NCBI RefSeq assembly: GCF_009569385.1
Contig: NZ_WBOF01000001.1
Coordinates: 4,999,501 to 5,063,500 of the forward strand
DNA from: Streptomyces kaniharaensis
GTDB lineage: Bacteria > Actinomycetota > Actinomycetes > Streptomycetales > Streptomycetaceae
Length of the DNA: 64,000 bases
Direction of reading: 5' to 3'
The notes beneath the pieces are model-generated. The model was given only the letters and a program-made list of their open reading frames with translations, ran no database searches and had not been told where the DNA came from. Numbering within the stretch: the stretch's first letter is position 1; each line of letters starts with the position of its first letter. Both the position numbers and the translations under genes were made by a program. Below are positions 47,791 through 56,545 of the stretch, one piece after another.

Positions 47791-49748
47791 GGCTGCTCCT
47801 TCCCGGCGAGCCGCGCGGCGATCCCGGCGCGGGCCCGCTGCCCCGCCGGGGTGAGGCGGCCCGGGGGCAGAGGAGGCGGGGGAGCCGGACGGAGGCGGGT
47901 GGCGAGACCGGCGAGGCCGCCTGGGAGGCGGCCGATGGCGGTGGCGAGGATGCCCACGGCCACGGCCGAGACGCCCGCGACGGTGCCCGCGTCGAGACCG
48001 ATAAGAAGGGCGGCGGCCAGCACGGCGCCGAGGGCGCTGTCGGCGCCGGCGACGACCACGGCGGCGAACCAGAGCAGACCCCGCACCGGGTCGAAGGAAG
48101 CGGCGTCGAAGGCGCGCCCGGCCATGCCCGTCAGCGCGCCTCCCAGCGCGGCCAGCGCCGCGCCCGCCACGAAGGCGAAGAGCTTGAGCCCCGGCACGTC
48201 CACCCCCGCCGCCACCGCGCCCGCCTCGTGGTCGCGCATCGCGGTGAGGGCACGGCCGAGGCGGCCCCGGTGGAGGCCGCGGACGGCGAGCAGGCCGAGG
48301 CCGAGGAGGAGGAGTTCGGCGAGGTAGAAGGCGCGGTCCCCGGCCAGGAAGGCGGGCCGGTCGAGGGTGAGCCCGGTGGTGGCGTACGGCTGCTGGAACA
48401 CGAAGCGGCTCATGGCCGTCCCCACCGCGAACGTGACCAGGGCGAGCGCGAGCCCGCGCCGCCGGATCGCCGGCCAGCCGGTGAGCAGCCCGAGCGGCGC
48501 GGTGGCGAGCACCGCGACCAGCAGGGCGGGGACGGCCGGGAACGGCGGAAGGCCCGGAATCCGCCCGGACATCAGCAGCGCGGTGCCGAGCGCGCCCAGC
48601 CCGGCGTACCCGGCCTGGCCGAGCGAGATCTGCCCGCCGTAGCCGGTGACGACGACGATGGACAGCAGGACGAGGGCGAGCGCGGGCACGAAGAGCGCGC
48701 TGCGCAGGTCGTTGCCGCGGAAGCCGAACGGCAGCAGGAGCAGGACGAGGCAGACGGCGCTCGCGACCCGTCCGCTCCCGCCGCTCCGCGGAACGGCCAG
48801 CGCCGTCGCGTCGGCCCGTTCGCCGGCGATGCGCGGCCCGGCGAGGAGGGCGGTGGCGAGCAGCGCGATGACGAACAGGTTGGACTGGACGGCCTGGACC
48901 AGGGGCAGCAACTGGCCGGACGGGCGCAGGCGGGTGAGTTCGGCCTGGGCGATGCCGAGGCCGAGCCCGACGGCGACGGCGACCGGGATGCTGCGCAGCC
49001 GGGCGGCGACGGCGACGGCCATGGTCTCCATGACGAGCAGCGGCAGCCCGTACGGGTCGAGCAGCAGGTAGGGCGCGAGGGCGATGCCGACCAGCCCGGC
49101 GGTGAACGAGCCGAACGCCCAGCCGGCGGCCGAGACGCGGTCGGCGTTCACCCCGGCGAGGGCGGCGAGCCGGCGGTCGTCGACGACGGCGCGCAGGTGG
49201 AGGCCGAAGCGGGTCCAGCGGGTGGTGGCGGCGACCGTGAGGCCGAGGACGAGGATGGCGGCGAGCTCGGCGACGGTGTCGGGCCGCAGGCTGTGCCCGC
49301 CGGACAGCCGGATCGGGGCGCCCCCGAGCGGGGACGGGACCCCGGCCAGTGGTGCGCCGCCCCACACGAGCACGACGACGCCGATGAGCAGCACGAACAC
49401 GCCGAGCCCGGCGACCATGGTCTCGGCGGGCCCGGCGCCGCGCCGCTGGAGGGGCCGGTAGACGAGGACGTCGAGCAGGATGCCGAGCACGGGGGCGACG
49501 ACCAGCAGGCAGCAGGCGACGGCGGGCCAGACCGGCCAGTGCCGGACCACGACGAGCTCGCGCAGCAGGTAGGCGACGGCCATGGCCTGGGCGCCCTGGG
49601 CGATGTTGAGCACGCCGGTGGCACGGTGGCAGACGACCAGGCCGATCCCGCTGAGCGCGGCGGCGCCGCCGACGGTCAGCCCGGCGAGGGCGAGGTCGAT
49701 CGTGAGGCCGAGCGAGTCGGGGGCGGAGGCGGCGAGCGCGAGGGTCAT
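47787..49748 (-). CDS. livHM: Fused LivH-LivM ABC permease
   Basis: 653 residues. The N-terminal half (about 1-300) is LivH-like (AALSGIGLVVCHRATGVLNIAQGAQAM in part, LVYRPLQRRGAG, LRAVVDDRRLAALAGVN), and the C-terminal half is LivM-like (VVTGYGGQISLGQAGYAGLGA, GRALTAMRDHEAGAVAAGVD). Both permeases are normally separate, about 290 and 330 residues; a single fused chain is common in streptomycetes. About 16-18 membrane helices are expected. ATG 49748 follows the stop of the upstream membrane protein gene by 6 bases. Confidence 0.92.
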   Translation of the reverse strand: MTLALAASAPDSLGLTIDLALAGLTVGGAAALSGIGLVVCHRATGVLNIAQGAQAMAVAYLLRELVVVRHWPVWPAVACCLLVVAPVLGILLDVLVYRPLQRRGAGPAETMVAGLGVFVLLIGVVVLVWGGAPLAGVPSPLGGAPIRLSGGHSLRPDTVAELAAILVLGLTVAATTRWTRFGLHLRAVVDDRRLAALAGVNADRVSAAGWAFGSFTAGLVGIALAPYLLLDPYGLPLLVMETMAVAVAARLRSIPVAVAVGLGLGIAQAELTRLRPSGQLLPLVQAVQSNLFVIALLATALLAGPRIAGERADATALAVPRSGGSGRVASAVCLVLLLLPFGFRGNDLRSALFVPALALVLLSIVVVTGYGGQISLGQAGYAGLGALGTALLMSGRIPGLPPFPAVPALLVAVLATAPLGLLTGWPAIRRRGLALALVTFAVGTAMSRFVFQQPYATTGLTLDRPAFLAGDRAFYLAELLLLGLGLLAVRGLHRGRLGRALTAMRDHEAGAVAAGVDVPGLKLFAFVAGAALAALGGALTGMAGRAFDAASFDPVRGLLWFAAVVVAGADSALGAVLAAALLIGLDAGTVAGVSAVAVGILATAIGRLPGGLAGLATRLRPAPPPPLPPGRLTPAGQRARAGIAARLAGKEQP

Positions 49749-49754
49749 CGGGGT

Positions 49755-50429
49755 TCAGCCGCTCGGTGGGTCGGATTCGCCCGGACGGGTGGGTCCGCCG
49801 GAGTCCGTGGGCGTTTCGCCCGAGCCGGTGGGCGTTTCGCCCGAGTCTGTGCCCGGTTCGCCCGACCGCGCGGTCGGTCCGTCCGACTCGGCGGGCGGCT
49901 CGCAGACCGGGCAGGCCGTCAGGCCCCGCGCCCGGACGGTCCGCGCGTCCACCGGCGCGGCCTGCGCCTTTCCGGCGACCAGCGGGCAGTCCGGCCGGTG
50001 GTAGTGCGTGCCCCCGGGGACGGCGAGCCACCCGTCGCCGGCGGCCCGCCGTCCGGCCGCCGGCCCCGGCTCGTCCGGTTCGACCAGCAGCGCGTACAGC
50101 TGCTCCATCCTCCGGTCGGTCAGGTCGCCGCGCCCGGACGGCCCGTCCGGGCGCAGCGCGACCAGGACCGTGCCCGCCACGATCAGGGCCGCGCCCGGAA
50201 TGGTGGACGACGCGAGGTACGGGATCTGCTGCTCGACGAAGCGCTCGCCGGACACCCCATACCAGCCGAGCACGCACAGCACCGCTCCGGCGGCGACGAG
50301 CAGCCAGCCGGCCCACTCGCGCGCGCCCCGGACGCCCCGGACGGTCCGCAGCAGGCGGGCACCGCGCCGGACGGGGGAACCTTCAACGGCGGTTCGGGTG
50401 ATTCTTCCGCCGGATTGCGATTCGTCCAT
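49755..50429 (-). CDS. Membrane protein with C-terminal Cys/His metal-site motif
   Basis: 224 residues. Two hydrophobic helices (WAGWLLVAAGAVLCVLGWYG and IPGAALIVAGTVLVAL) precede a cytoplasmic or extracytoplasmic tail with THYHRPDCPLVAGK and ARGLTACPVCEPP. That H-x-x-x-x-C...C-x-x-C arrangement resembles the small metal-binding module of Ada-like proteins. The last 45 residues are a Ser/Gly/Thr/Pro tail with repeated SGETPTGSGETPTDSGG units. First gene of the Liv operon, so it may assist the transporter; the exact role is unknown. Confidence 0.78.
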   Translation of the reverse strand: MDESQSGGRITRTAVEGSPVRRGARLLRTVRGVRGAREWAGWLLVAAGAVLCVLGWYGVSGERFVEQQIPYLASSTIPGAALIVAGTVLVALRPDGPSGRGDLTDRRMEQLYALLVEPDEPGPAAGRRAAGDGWLAVPGGTHYHRPDCPLVAGKAQAAPVDARTVRARGLTACPVCEPPAESDGPTARSGEPGTDSGETPTGSGETPTDSGGPTRPGESDPPSG

Positions 50430-50535
50430 CGATCCGCCTTCATGGTGTCACTTGCGACGTTTCCAGGATCGGCCTGGAACAGCATCCGGGACACCGAGAA
50501 ACCGCCCCGGCCGGCGCAGTCGAGAGGGAACACCC

Positions 50536-51102
50536 ATGCACGTGATGCGGAGCGGCACCCCCAAGGTCCTGCGGGCGGCGAGCGGGCTGCTCGCGCTGCT
50601 GCTGGCGGGCACGGTGGCGGCGTGCAGCAGCAGCAAGCCCAGTTCCACGGCCTCGCCGTCGCCGAGCGCGAGCGCCAGCCCGAGCGCCAGTGCCAGCGAG
50701 AGCCCGTCCGCCTCCGCGACCGGCACCGCGCCCGCCGACGCGGCCGCCGCCAAGGCGCAGATCACCGCCAACTGGGAGAAGTTCTTCGACCCCGCCACGC
50801 CCATCCCCGACAAGGCCAAGCTGCTTCAGAACGGTGACGCGCTGCTCCCCGTGCTCCAGGGCTTCTCGCAGGACCCGCGCGTGGGCCAGGTGAAGGCCAC
50901 GGTGACGGACGTGGCGTTCACCTCGCCGACCGACGCCACCGTCACCTACTCGCTCTCCCTCCAGGGCCAGGTCGTCGAGCAGAGCGCGACCGGCCAGGCC
51001 GTCCTCGACAACGGCACCTGGAAGGTCTCCCGCTCCACGCTCTGCGGCCTGCTCACCCAGGCCGCCGGCGCCAGCGGCACCCCGATCCCCGGATGCAGCT
51101 GA
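50536..51102 (+). CDS. Mtb12-like lipoprotein
   Basis: 188 residues. Signal with lipobox GTVAAC, then an Ser/Ala/Pro linker, then a domain with ITANWEKFFDPATPIPDKAKLL and DNGTWKVSRSTLCGLL, matching the low-molecular-weight antigen Mtb12-type fold found in mycobacterial and streptomycete lipoproteins. ATG 50536 follows GAGAGGGA. The gene overlaps the start of the next lipoprotein gene by 10 bases, so both are co-translated. It is divergent from the Liv membrane operon. Confidence 0.85.
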   Translation: MHVMRSGTPKVLRAASGLLALLLAGTVAACSSSKPSSTASPSPSASASPSASASESPSASATGTAPADAAAAKAQITANWEKFFDPATPIPDKAKLLQNGDALLPVLQGFSQDPRVGQVKATVTDVAFTSPTDATVTYSLSLQGQVVEQSATGQAVLDNGTWKVSRSTLCGLLTQAAGASGTPIPGCS

Positions 51103-52493
51103 CGGCCCGAACCCCGAGCCGCGCCGCCGCCGCGCTCCCGCGCAGGCGACGGCCCGGCCGCGTGCCGGCAGCCGTGCCGATCCTGCTCCTGCTGCTGGCG
51201 GGGTGCGGCACCCGGCTGCCGGACGGCGCGTTCTCCGGCCGTCCCACCCCGACCCACCCCTCCGCCTCGGGCACCAACCCGGCCTCGGACACCGGCGTCA
51301 CCGCCACCGAGATCCGGGTCGGCATCGTCACCTCGCTGACCAGCCCGGTCGGCAGCGAGGTTTTCAGCGGCCCGCGCTTCGGCGCCCAGGCGTTCTTCCA
51401 GGCCCTCAACGACCGCGGCGGCCTGCACGGGCGCACCGTCAGGCTCGTGACCTGCGACGACGGCGGCAGCGGCATCGGCAACCAGGACTGCGTGCACCGC
51501 CTGATCGACCAGGGGCACGTCTTCGCCTTCGTCAGCGGCAGCGTCCTCGACTACGCGGGCGCCCCGTACGTCAGCGGCAAGGCGGTGCCGGACGTCGGCG
51601 GGCAGCCGATCGGCACCGCGTACGACCGCTGGCCGCACCTGTACGGGATCTACGGCAGCAGCGCCCCGCGCGACGGGCGGGCCGTCGGCTGGAACGGGAC
51701 GCTCTACCAGAGCACCGAGGTGTTCCGTTTCTTCAAGGAGCGGCTGGGCGCGCACAGCGCCGCCGTCGTCGCGTACAACCAGGCCGACTCGGCCCGCTAC
51801 GCCGGCCAGCTGAAGGCCGGGCTGGAGGCCGAGGGCTACCGGGTGCTGCTCCAGACGGTGGACTTCGCGCTGCCGAACTTCCAGGCGGTGGCGGCGGCCG
51901 TCCGGGCCGACGGCTCGCAGCTGCTGTTCGACGCCATGGACACCCGCGGCAACGCGGCGCTCTGCCGGGCCCTGGACGAGGCCGGGGTGCAGGTGACCGC
52001 GAAGGTGACCAACGTGCAGAACTGGTCGGAGTCGGTGCGCACCGACTACCAGTCCTCGCCCGGGTGCCGCAACGCGCTCTGGGCGACGTCGTCCAGCCTC
52101 AACTACGAGGACGAGCAGTACCCGGCGGTGCACGAGTTCCGCACCGCGATGGCCCGCTACTACCCCGACCGCGCGGCGCAGCTGTCCGCCTGGGAGCTGG
52201 AGGGCTGGGCGGGCGCGCAGTGGCTCACCGACGCGATGGACTCCTGCGGCGCCGACCTGACCCGGGCGTGCGTGGAGGCCTTCATAAACCGCGCCGAACC
52301 GTACGACGCCCACGGCCTGATCCTGCCCGCCTCCTTCGTCCCGCAGCCCCCGCCCACCGGTCTTCTGCACGCCTGCCTGAACGCCGCGCGCTGGCAGGAC
52401 GCGGCCCAGGGAGGAAAGGGCGGCTGGGTCACCCAGGTGCCGTCCATGACGACCACGTGCTTCGACGTCCCGCAGCTGCCGTACAAGCCGTAG
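51093..52493 (+). CDS. Liv/urea-type substrate-binding lipoprotein
   Basis: 466 residues, periplasmic-binding-protein type I fold. Arg-rich N-terminus, hydrophobic run and lipobox LLAGC anchor it to the membrane. Motifs: GVTATEIRVGIVTSLTSPVG, FFQALNDRGGLHGRTVRLVTCDD, VSGSVLDYAGAPYV, AVVAYNQADSARYAGQLKAGL in part. It should deliver an amino acid, amide or peptide-like ligand to the LivHM-G-F machinery encoded on the opposite strand. ATG 51093 lies inside the end of the Mtb12-like gene. The FLJ-type tail has four cysteines that could form disulfides. Confidence 0.87.
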   Translation: MQLTARTPSRAAAALPRRRRPGRVPAAVPILLLLLAGCGTRLPDGAFSGRPTPTHPSASGTNPASDTGVTATEIRVGIVTSLTSPVGSEVFSGPRFGAQAFFQALNDRGGLHGRTVRLVTCDDGGSGIGNQDCVHRLIDQGHVFAFVSGSVLDYAGAPYVSGKAVPDVGGQPIGTAYDRWPHLYGIYGSSAPRDGRAVGWNGTLYQSTEVFRFFKERLGAHSAAVVAYNQADSARYAGQLKAGLEAEGYRVLLQTVDFALPNFQAVAAAVRADGSQLLFDAMDTRGNAALCRALDEAGVQVTAKVTNVQNWSESVRTDYQSSPGCRNALWATSSSLNYEDEQYPAVHEFRTAMARYYPDRAAQLSAWELEGWAGAQWLTDAMDSCGADLTRACVEAFINRAEPYDAHGLILPASFVPQPPPTGLLHACLNAARWQDAAQGGKGGWVTQVPSMTTTCFDVPQLPYKP

Positions 52494-52535
52494 CGCTGGC
52501 TTCGTCGGAGGCGTCCGGCAGCTCAGGCGCCTGCG

Positions 52536-53756
52536 TCAGCCGTCGCCGGGGAGGCGTTCGACGATCACCATGGCCGCGTCGTCGTCCAGGTGGCCGCCCA
52601 CGTGGGCGAGGAGGTCGCGGCGGATGCGGTGGAGGAGGACGGAGGGGCGGTCGGACTGCCAGGCGGTGACGCGTTCGGTGAGCGGGTAGAAGCGGCGGCG
52701 GGCGTCGCGGGCCTCGATGACGCCGTCGGTGTAGATCAGCAGCCGGTCGCCGGGCTCGAACGGGTAGGTCTCCACCTCGTATGTGGTCGGGGCCAGTTCG
52801 CCGAGGCCGAGCGGCGGTGCGGGGTGGCGGGCGACGAGCGGGCTGACGCCGTAGGAGTGGAGCACCAGCGGGGGCGGGTGGCCGCAGTCGATCATGTGGA
52901 CCACCGTGTCGTCGTCGGGGATGTCGAGCAGGACGGCGGTGATGAAGGACTCGCCCGTGTCGTCGGCCGCGGTGTCGCCCGCGTCCCCTCTGAGCCGGCG
53001 GCGCCGGGCCTGGTCGGCGAGCTGGGTGAGGTCCCAGCAGACGCTGCCGTCCAGGTAGGCGGCCAGTCCGGGCAGGTCGGCGTGCAGGTGGGCGGCGGCG
53101 CGGAAGGCGCCGAGCAGCAGGGCCGCGTCGCCGAGCGAGGACAGGCCCTTGCCGCGGACGTCGCCGACCAGCAGCCGGGTGCCGGTGGTGGTGCGGGCCG
53201 CCGCGTAGAGGTCACCGCCGACCTGGGCCTCGGCCTCGGCGGCCAGGTAGACGGAGGCGAGGTGCAGTGGCCCGATCCGGTCCGGCAGGGGGCGCAGCAG
53301 CACCCGCTGGGCGGCCTCGGACACCGAGCGGACCCGGGCCAGTTCGCGCTCGTGCCGGTCGCGCAGCACCCGCAGGACGACGATCAGCACCGAGACGGCG
53401 AGCTGGGCGCCGAGCTGGGTCTGGTGGTTGGCGGTGGTGAGGCCGTCCCGGGCCAGGCCGATGACGGTGAGCGCGGCGAGCGCCAGCGCGGCGACGGCGG
53501 CGGTGGCCCGGGCGCCGGCGAAGGAGGCGGTGAGGGCGGGGGCGACGATCAGCAGCGGGCCGAGGTGGATCTGCGGCGGGGAGAGGATGTCGACGATCGT
53601 GATCACCACGATCAGCGCGAGCGACAGCGCCGTCAGGACGCGGCGGTCGGGCCGCCAGGGCCGGCGGCGGTCGCGGGGGTGCGGGTCACGGTCTCGCTGC
53701 CGTAGTGGCACCTCTCCTCTGTACACCGTGGGGGCGGTCGGGCGCACCCCGGGCAC
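52536..53756 (-). CDS. SpoIIE/PP2C-type membrane serine phosphatase
   Basis: 406 residues. N-terminal region has three to four membrane helices (VLTALSLALIVVITIVDIL, LLIVAPALTASFAGARA, AQLAVSVLIVVLRVL); the C-terminal 240 residues form the SpoIIE phosphatase with VGGDLYAAARTTTGTRLLVGDVRGKG (metal-binding Asp/Gly), DCGHPPPLVL, LLIYTDGVIEARD and a final DDDAAMVIVERL. It would dephosphorylate an anti-sigma antagonist. The first GTG is at 53756; an in-frame GTG at 53711 has AGAGGAGA directly in front but too close. It follows the MarR gene by 13 bases. Confidence 0.9.
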   Translation of the reverse strand: MPGVRPTAPTVYRGEVPLRQRDRDPHPRDRRRPWRPDRRVLTALSLALIVVITIVDILSPPQIHLGPLLIVAPALTASFAGARATAAVAALALAALTVIGLARDGLTTANHQTQLGAQLAVSVLIVVLRVLRDRHERELARVRSVSEAAQRVLLRPLPDRIGPLHLASVYLAAEAEAQVGGDLYAAARTTTGTRLLVGDVRGKGLSSLGDAALLLGAFRAAAHLHADLPGLAAYLDGSVCWDLTQLADQARRRRLRGDAGDTAADDTGESFITAVLLDIPDDDTVVHMIDCGHPPPLVLHSYGVSPLVARHPAPPLGLGELAPTTYEVETYPFEPGDRLLIYTDGVIEARDARRRFYPLTERVTAWQSDRPSVLLHRIRRDLLAHVGGHLDDDAAMVIVERLPGDG

Positions 53757-53769
53757 TTCGGGGCCGGCG

Positions 53770-54192
53770 TCAGCCTTCGGAGCCGTAGCGGGCGAGGTAG
53801 TCGGCGAAGCGGGCGACGTCCTCGTCGGACCAGTCGGTGAAGCGGGCGGTGAAGGAGATCCGGCGCTGCTCGTTGGCGTCCCGCAGGAGGGTGAGCCCGG
53901 CGTCGGTGGCGCGCAGGATCTGGCCGCGCTGGTCGTCCGGGTCGGCCTCGCGGCGCAGCAGGCCGAGCTTCTCCAGGGCGGTGACCTGGCGGCTGACGGT
54001 GGACTTGTCGAGCATGAAGTACGCGGCGACGTCGGCGGCCCGGCAGCCGCCGCGCTCGGTGATCAGGTCGAGGATGCTGTAGGTGACCAGAGAGAGGTCG
54101 GGGTGCAGCTGGGAGGCCTTGTGCCGGGCGCGGCGGGCGAAGGCGGTCAGCTCGCGCTGGATGGTGTCGATCGACGTCTGGCGGCCGGGCAC
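53770..54192 (-). CDS. MarR-family transcriptional regulator
   Basis: 140 residues. The winged helix is seen in LVTYSILDLITERGGCRAAD, YFMLDKSTVSRQVTALEKLGLL and PDDQRGQILRATDAGL. GTG 54192 is chosen because AGGTAGG stands 6 bases upstream; the frame continues to GTG 54222, which lies in the probable operator. The phosphatase gene follows at 13 bases, so MarR and the phosphatase are likely one operon. An imperfect palindrome with a TATAGT -10 lies just upstream and fits autorepression. Confidence 0.92.
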   Translation of the reverse strand: MPGRQTSIDTIQRELTAFARRARHKASQLHPDLSLVTYSILDLITERGGCRAADVAAYFMLDKSTVSRQVTALEKLGLLRREADPDDQRGQILRATDAGLTLLRDANEQRRISFTARFTDWSDEDVARFADYLARYGSEG

Positions 54193-54215
54193 GGCGTTCC
54201 TACCTCTCCGAATTT

Positions 54216-54230
54216 GTTGCACTATACAAC
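54216..54230. promoter_or_regulatory. Imperfect palindrome overlapping marR promoter
   Basis: GTTGCACTATACAAC: 6-bp arms with one mismatch around a 3-base centre. On the minus strand it includes TATAGT, a good -10 for the marR operon, so repressor binding would block initiation. Confidence 0.55.
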
Positions 54231-54255
54231 GGATTTCGCCTGGCGCATGACCGGC

Positions 54256-55476
54256 TCAACCGGTGCCGCTCGCCGCTCCGTCAGCCGTGCCGTCAGCGGT
54301 TCCGCTCGTCGTCTTCCAGGCGCGGGCGGCGGCGATGCGGCGGGTCGCACTCGGGTGAGTGGCGAACAGTAGCTCAAGCACCTGGGGCGGGTCGACATCG
54401 GACACGTTGGCCAGTGCCAGTCTGCGCTGCATCGCGATGAACTGCTCGGCGTCCGAGGTGAGTTCGAGGGCGTGCCGGTCCGCCCTCGCCTCGATCCGGC
54501 GGCTCACCACGCACTGCGCCGGCCCCGACAGCGAGCCCAGCAGCGCCGCGCACGCCGCCAGAAGCGGCAGTGCCCGCGGGTCGGCCGCGTCCGCGGCCCC
54601 GGCCGCGTGCAGGAGAGGGCGCCAGGTGCTCAGCAGGCCCAGCATGCACACCGCCACGGCCGCGCCCGCCGCGCCCAGCACCGTGCCGGTCAGCACGTCC
54701 CGGTGCTTCACGTGCCCCAGCTCGTGCGCGATCACCAGCTCCACCTCGCGCGGCTCGGCCGTCGACAGCAGCGTGTCGTACGCGACGATCCGGCGGGTCG
54801 CGCCCAGCCCCGACACGTACGCGTTGAGCGCGGTGGTCCGCCGGGAGGCGTCCGCCACCAGGACGTCCCGCACCCGCACGCCGTCCCGCTCGGCCAGTTC
54901 GAGGAGGGCCGTGCGCAGCGGGCCGTCGGGCATCGGGGTGAAGCGGTTGAACACCGGCTCGATCAGGAGGGGGTGGAGGAACGACAGCGCCACCGTGAGC
55001 AGCGCGGCCGCTCCCGCCGCCGGCAGCCACCAGCGGTCCGGCGACCAGGCGGTGAGCGCGAACAGGCCGAGGGCGAGCGGCAGGACGAGCACGAGGGTGA
55101 GCGCCAGGCCGCGCAGCGCGTCCGCCGCCCAGCCGGCCCAGCCCTGCGTCACCAGGCCGTACCGGGCCCGGACGACCCGCACCCCGGCGCCGAACGGCAA
55201 CTGCACGGCCTGGCCCAGGACGACGAGCGCCGCCGCGCCCGCCAGCACCTCGGCGGTGCGGGAGCCGCCGAACCAGCCGCCGACGGCGGTCACCAGGCCG
55301 GCCCCGGCCGGGGTGAGGCCGAGGAGCAGCGTGAGCGCGAGGCCGGTCAGGCGTCCGCCCAGTGCCCACGGGAGCTGGGCGCGGCGCAGGGCCCGGCCGC
55401 GGGCGCGTTCGGCGGGGGTGAAGTCGTCGGCGGAGTCGGTGGCGCCGGTGGCGTCGTCCGTGGTCGTGCTGTCCAT
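54256..55476 (-). CDS. M48 (Ste24-like) membrane metalloprotease
   Basis: 406 residues. The zinc motif is VIAHELGHVKHRD (HExxH, about residue 249) with the third ligand in EARADRHALEL. Four or more hydrophobic segments precede the catalytic site, and SFLHPLLIEPVFNRFTPM is a Ste24-type landmark. It cleaves membrane or membrane-associated substrates; in bacteria this group takes part in envelope protein quality control. The gene stands between the marR unit and the USP gene, transcribed in the same direction, 103 bases from the latter. Confidence 0.92.
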   Translation of the reverse strand: MDSTTTDDATGATDSADDFTPAERARGRALRRAQLPWALGGRLTGLALTLLLGLTPAGAGLVTAVGGWFGGSRTAEVLAGAAALVVLGQAVQLPFGAGVRVVRARYGLVTQGWAGWAADALRGLALTLVLVLPLALGLFALTAWSPDRWWLPAAGAAALLTVALSFLHPLLIEPVFNRFTPMPDGPLRTALLELAERDGVRVRDVLVADASRRTTALNAYVSGLGATRRIVAYDTLLSTAEPREVELVIAHELGHVKHRDVLTGTVLGAAGAAVAVCMLGLLSTWRPLLHAAGAADAADPRALPLLAACAALLGSLSGPAQCVVSRRIEARADRHALELTSDAEQFIAMQRRLALANVSDVDPPQVLELLFATHPSATRRIAAARAWKTTSGTADGTADGAASGTG

Positions 55477-55579
55477 GGGTGGGCTGCGGCTCCGGGGAAG
55501 TCGGGCGGGAGGTGTCGCGGTTCAGCATGGCGTACCACGCCGGAGCCGCGCTCGCTCCTTGGTGCTCGCTCCCGGGCGC

Positions 55580-56320
55580 TCACTCCTCGGTGGGCCCGGT
55601 GGCGCTCTGGACGCCCGCGCGCAGCAACTGGTGCCCGAGGTCGACCAGCGCGCGGCCGACCGCGAACTCGTCCCCGATGGCCGGCGCCGGGGTGTCGCGC
55701 GGGTTGCGGCGGGCGAGCGCGTCGCTGTGCAGGACGTCGCCGTCGGTGTCCAGCACCGCGTGCACCCGGGTGGTGTCCCCCTCCTCGACCACGTGCAGAC
55801 TGAGCTGCCAGTCCTTGGTGCGGACGGTGCCCTCGGCCGCCTCGGCCGTGGTCGGGCGCGGCGGCGACGCCGTCCCGTCGGCGCGGACGATCACCACCGG
55901 GCAGACCCCGTGCGCCGCGCAGCGGGCGCTCACCGAGCCGAGCAGCGTCCGGGCGAAGGTGCCGCGCCCGCGGCTGCCCAGGACCAGCAGGTCCGCGTCC
56001 TCGGCCGCCTCCAGCAGCACGTCGGCGGCGTGCCCGAGCACCAGGCTCTCCCGGATCTCCACCGGCCGCTCCCGGCCGACGACCTCGTCCACCTCGGTGG
56101 TGAGCGTGCGGCGGGCGGTCTCCTCGAAGCCGTCGTCCACCGTCGGCGCGAACCAGCCGTAGAGGGACGGGTACTCCCAGGCCGCCACCGCGTGCACCGT
56201 CGCCCCGGTGAGCACAGCCTGCCCGACCGCCCAGCGCAGGGCCGCCTTCGAGGGCGGTGAACCGTCGATCCCGACCACGATCCGGCGTGCGCGGCCGGCG
56301 GTCGGCTGATTGCTGGCCAT
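55580..56320 (-). CDS. Universal stress protein with C-terminal DUF1876 domain
   Basis: 246 residues. The N-terminal 145 residues are one UspA unit: RRIVVGIDGSPPSKAALRWAV, and ADLLVLGSRGRGTFARTLLGSVS with the ATP-binding GxxxxG...G/S-T/S pattern. Residues about 165-240 match DUF1876 (WQLSLHVVEEGDTTRVHAVL, NPRDTPAPAIGDEFAVGRAL), a small dsRBD-like domain usually encoded as a separate gene. Fusion of the two is unusual. ATG 56320 follows AAGGTGG. Four tandem 9-base repeats lie just upstream. Confidence 0.9.
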   Translation of the reverse strand: MASNQPTAGRARRIVVGIDGSPPSKAALRWAVGQAVLTGATVHAVAAWEYPSLYGWFAPTVDDGFEETARRTLTTEVDEVVGRERPVEIRESLVLGHAADVLLEAAEDADLLVLGSRGRGTFARTLLGSVSARCAAHGVCPVVIVRADGTASPPRPTTAEAAEGTVRTKDWQLSLHVVEEGDTTRVHAVLDTDGDVLHSDALARRNPRDTPAPAIGDEFAVGRALVDLGHQLLRAGVQSATGPTEE

Positions 56321-56351
56321 GGCGTACCACCTTCGGCGTCGAGCGTGCGTC

Positions 56352-56387
56352 CTCTTCCAGGGCTTCCACGGTTTCCACTGCTTCCAC
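56352..56387. repeat. Four tandem 9-bp repeats upstream of usp
   Basis: Four consecutive 9-base units (56352-56360, 56361-56369, 56370-56378, 56379-56387) share the core TTCCA(C/G) and differ mainly in the first two or three bases. They lie 32 bases upstream of the usp start, in the untranslated leader or promoter. Confidence 0.6.
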
Positions 56388-56545
56388 TGTGCACGCTGTG
56401 CGCGGCCGGGGCCGGATCGATCCCTTCCGAACCGTGTACCGATCCTGTCCGAACTGCGTTCGGGGCGTTGTGGATACCGCGCGGAGGCGTGGTGGAGGAG
56501 TGACATAGGCTGACCGTTCTTGAACCGACCCCGGGGGGACCACTC

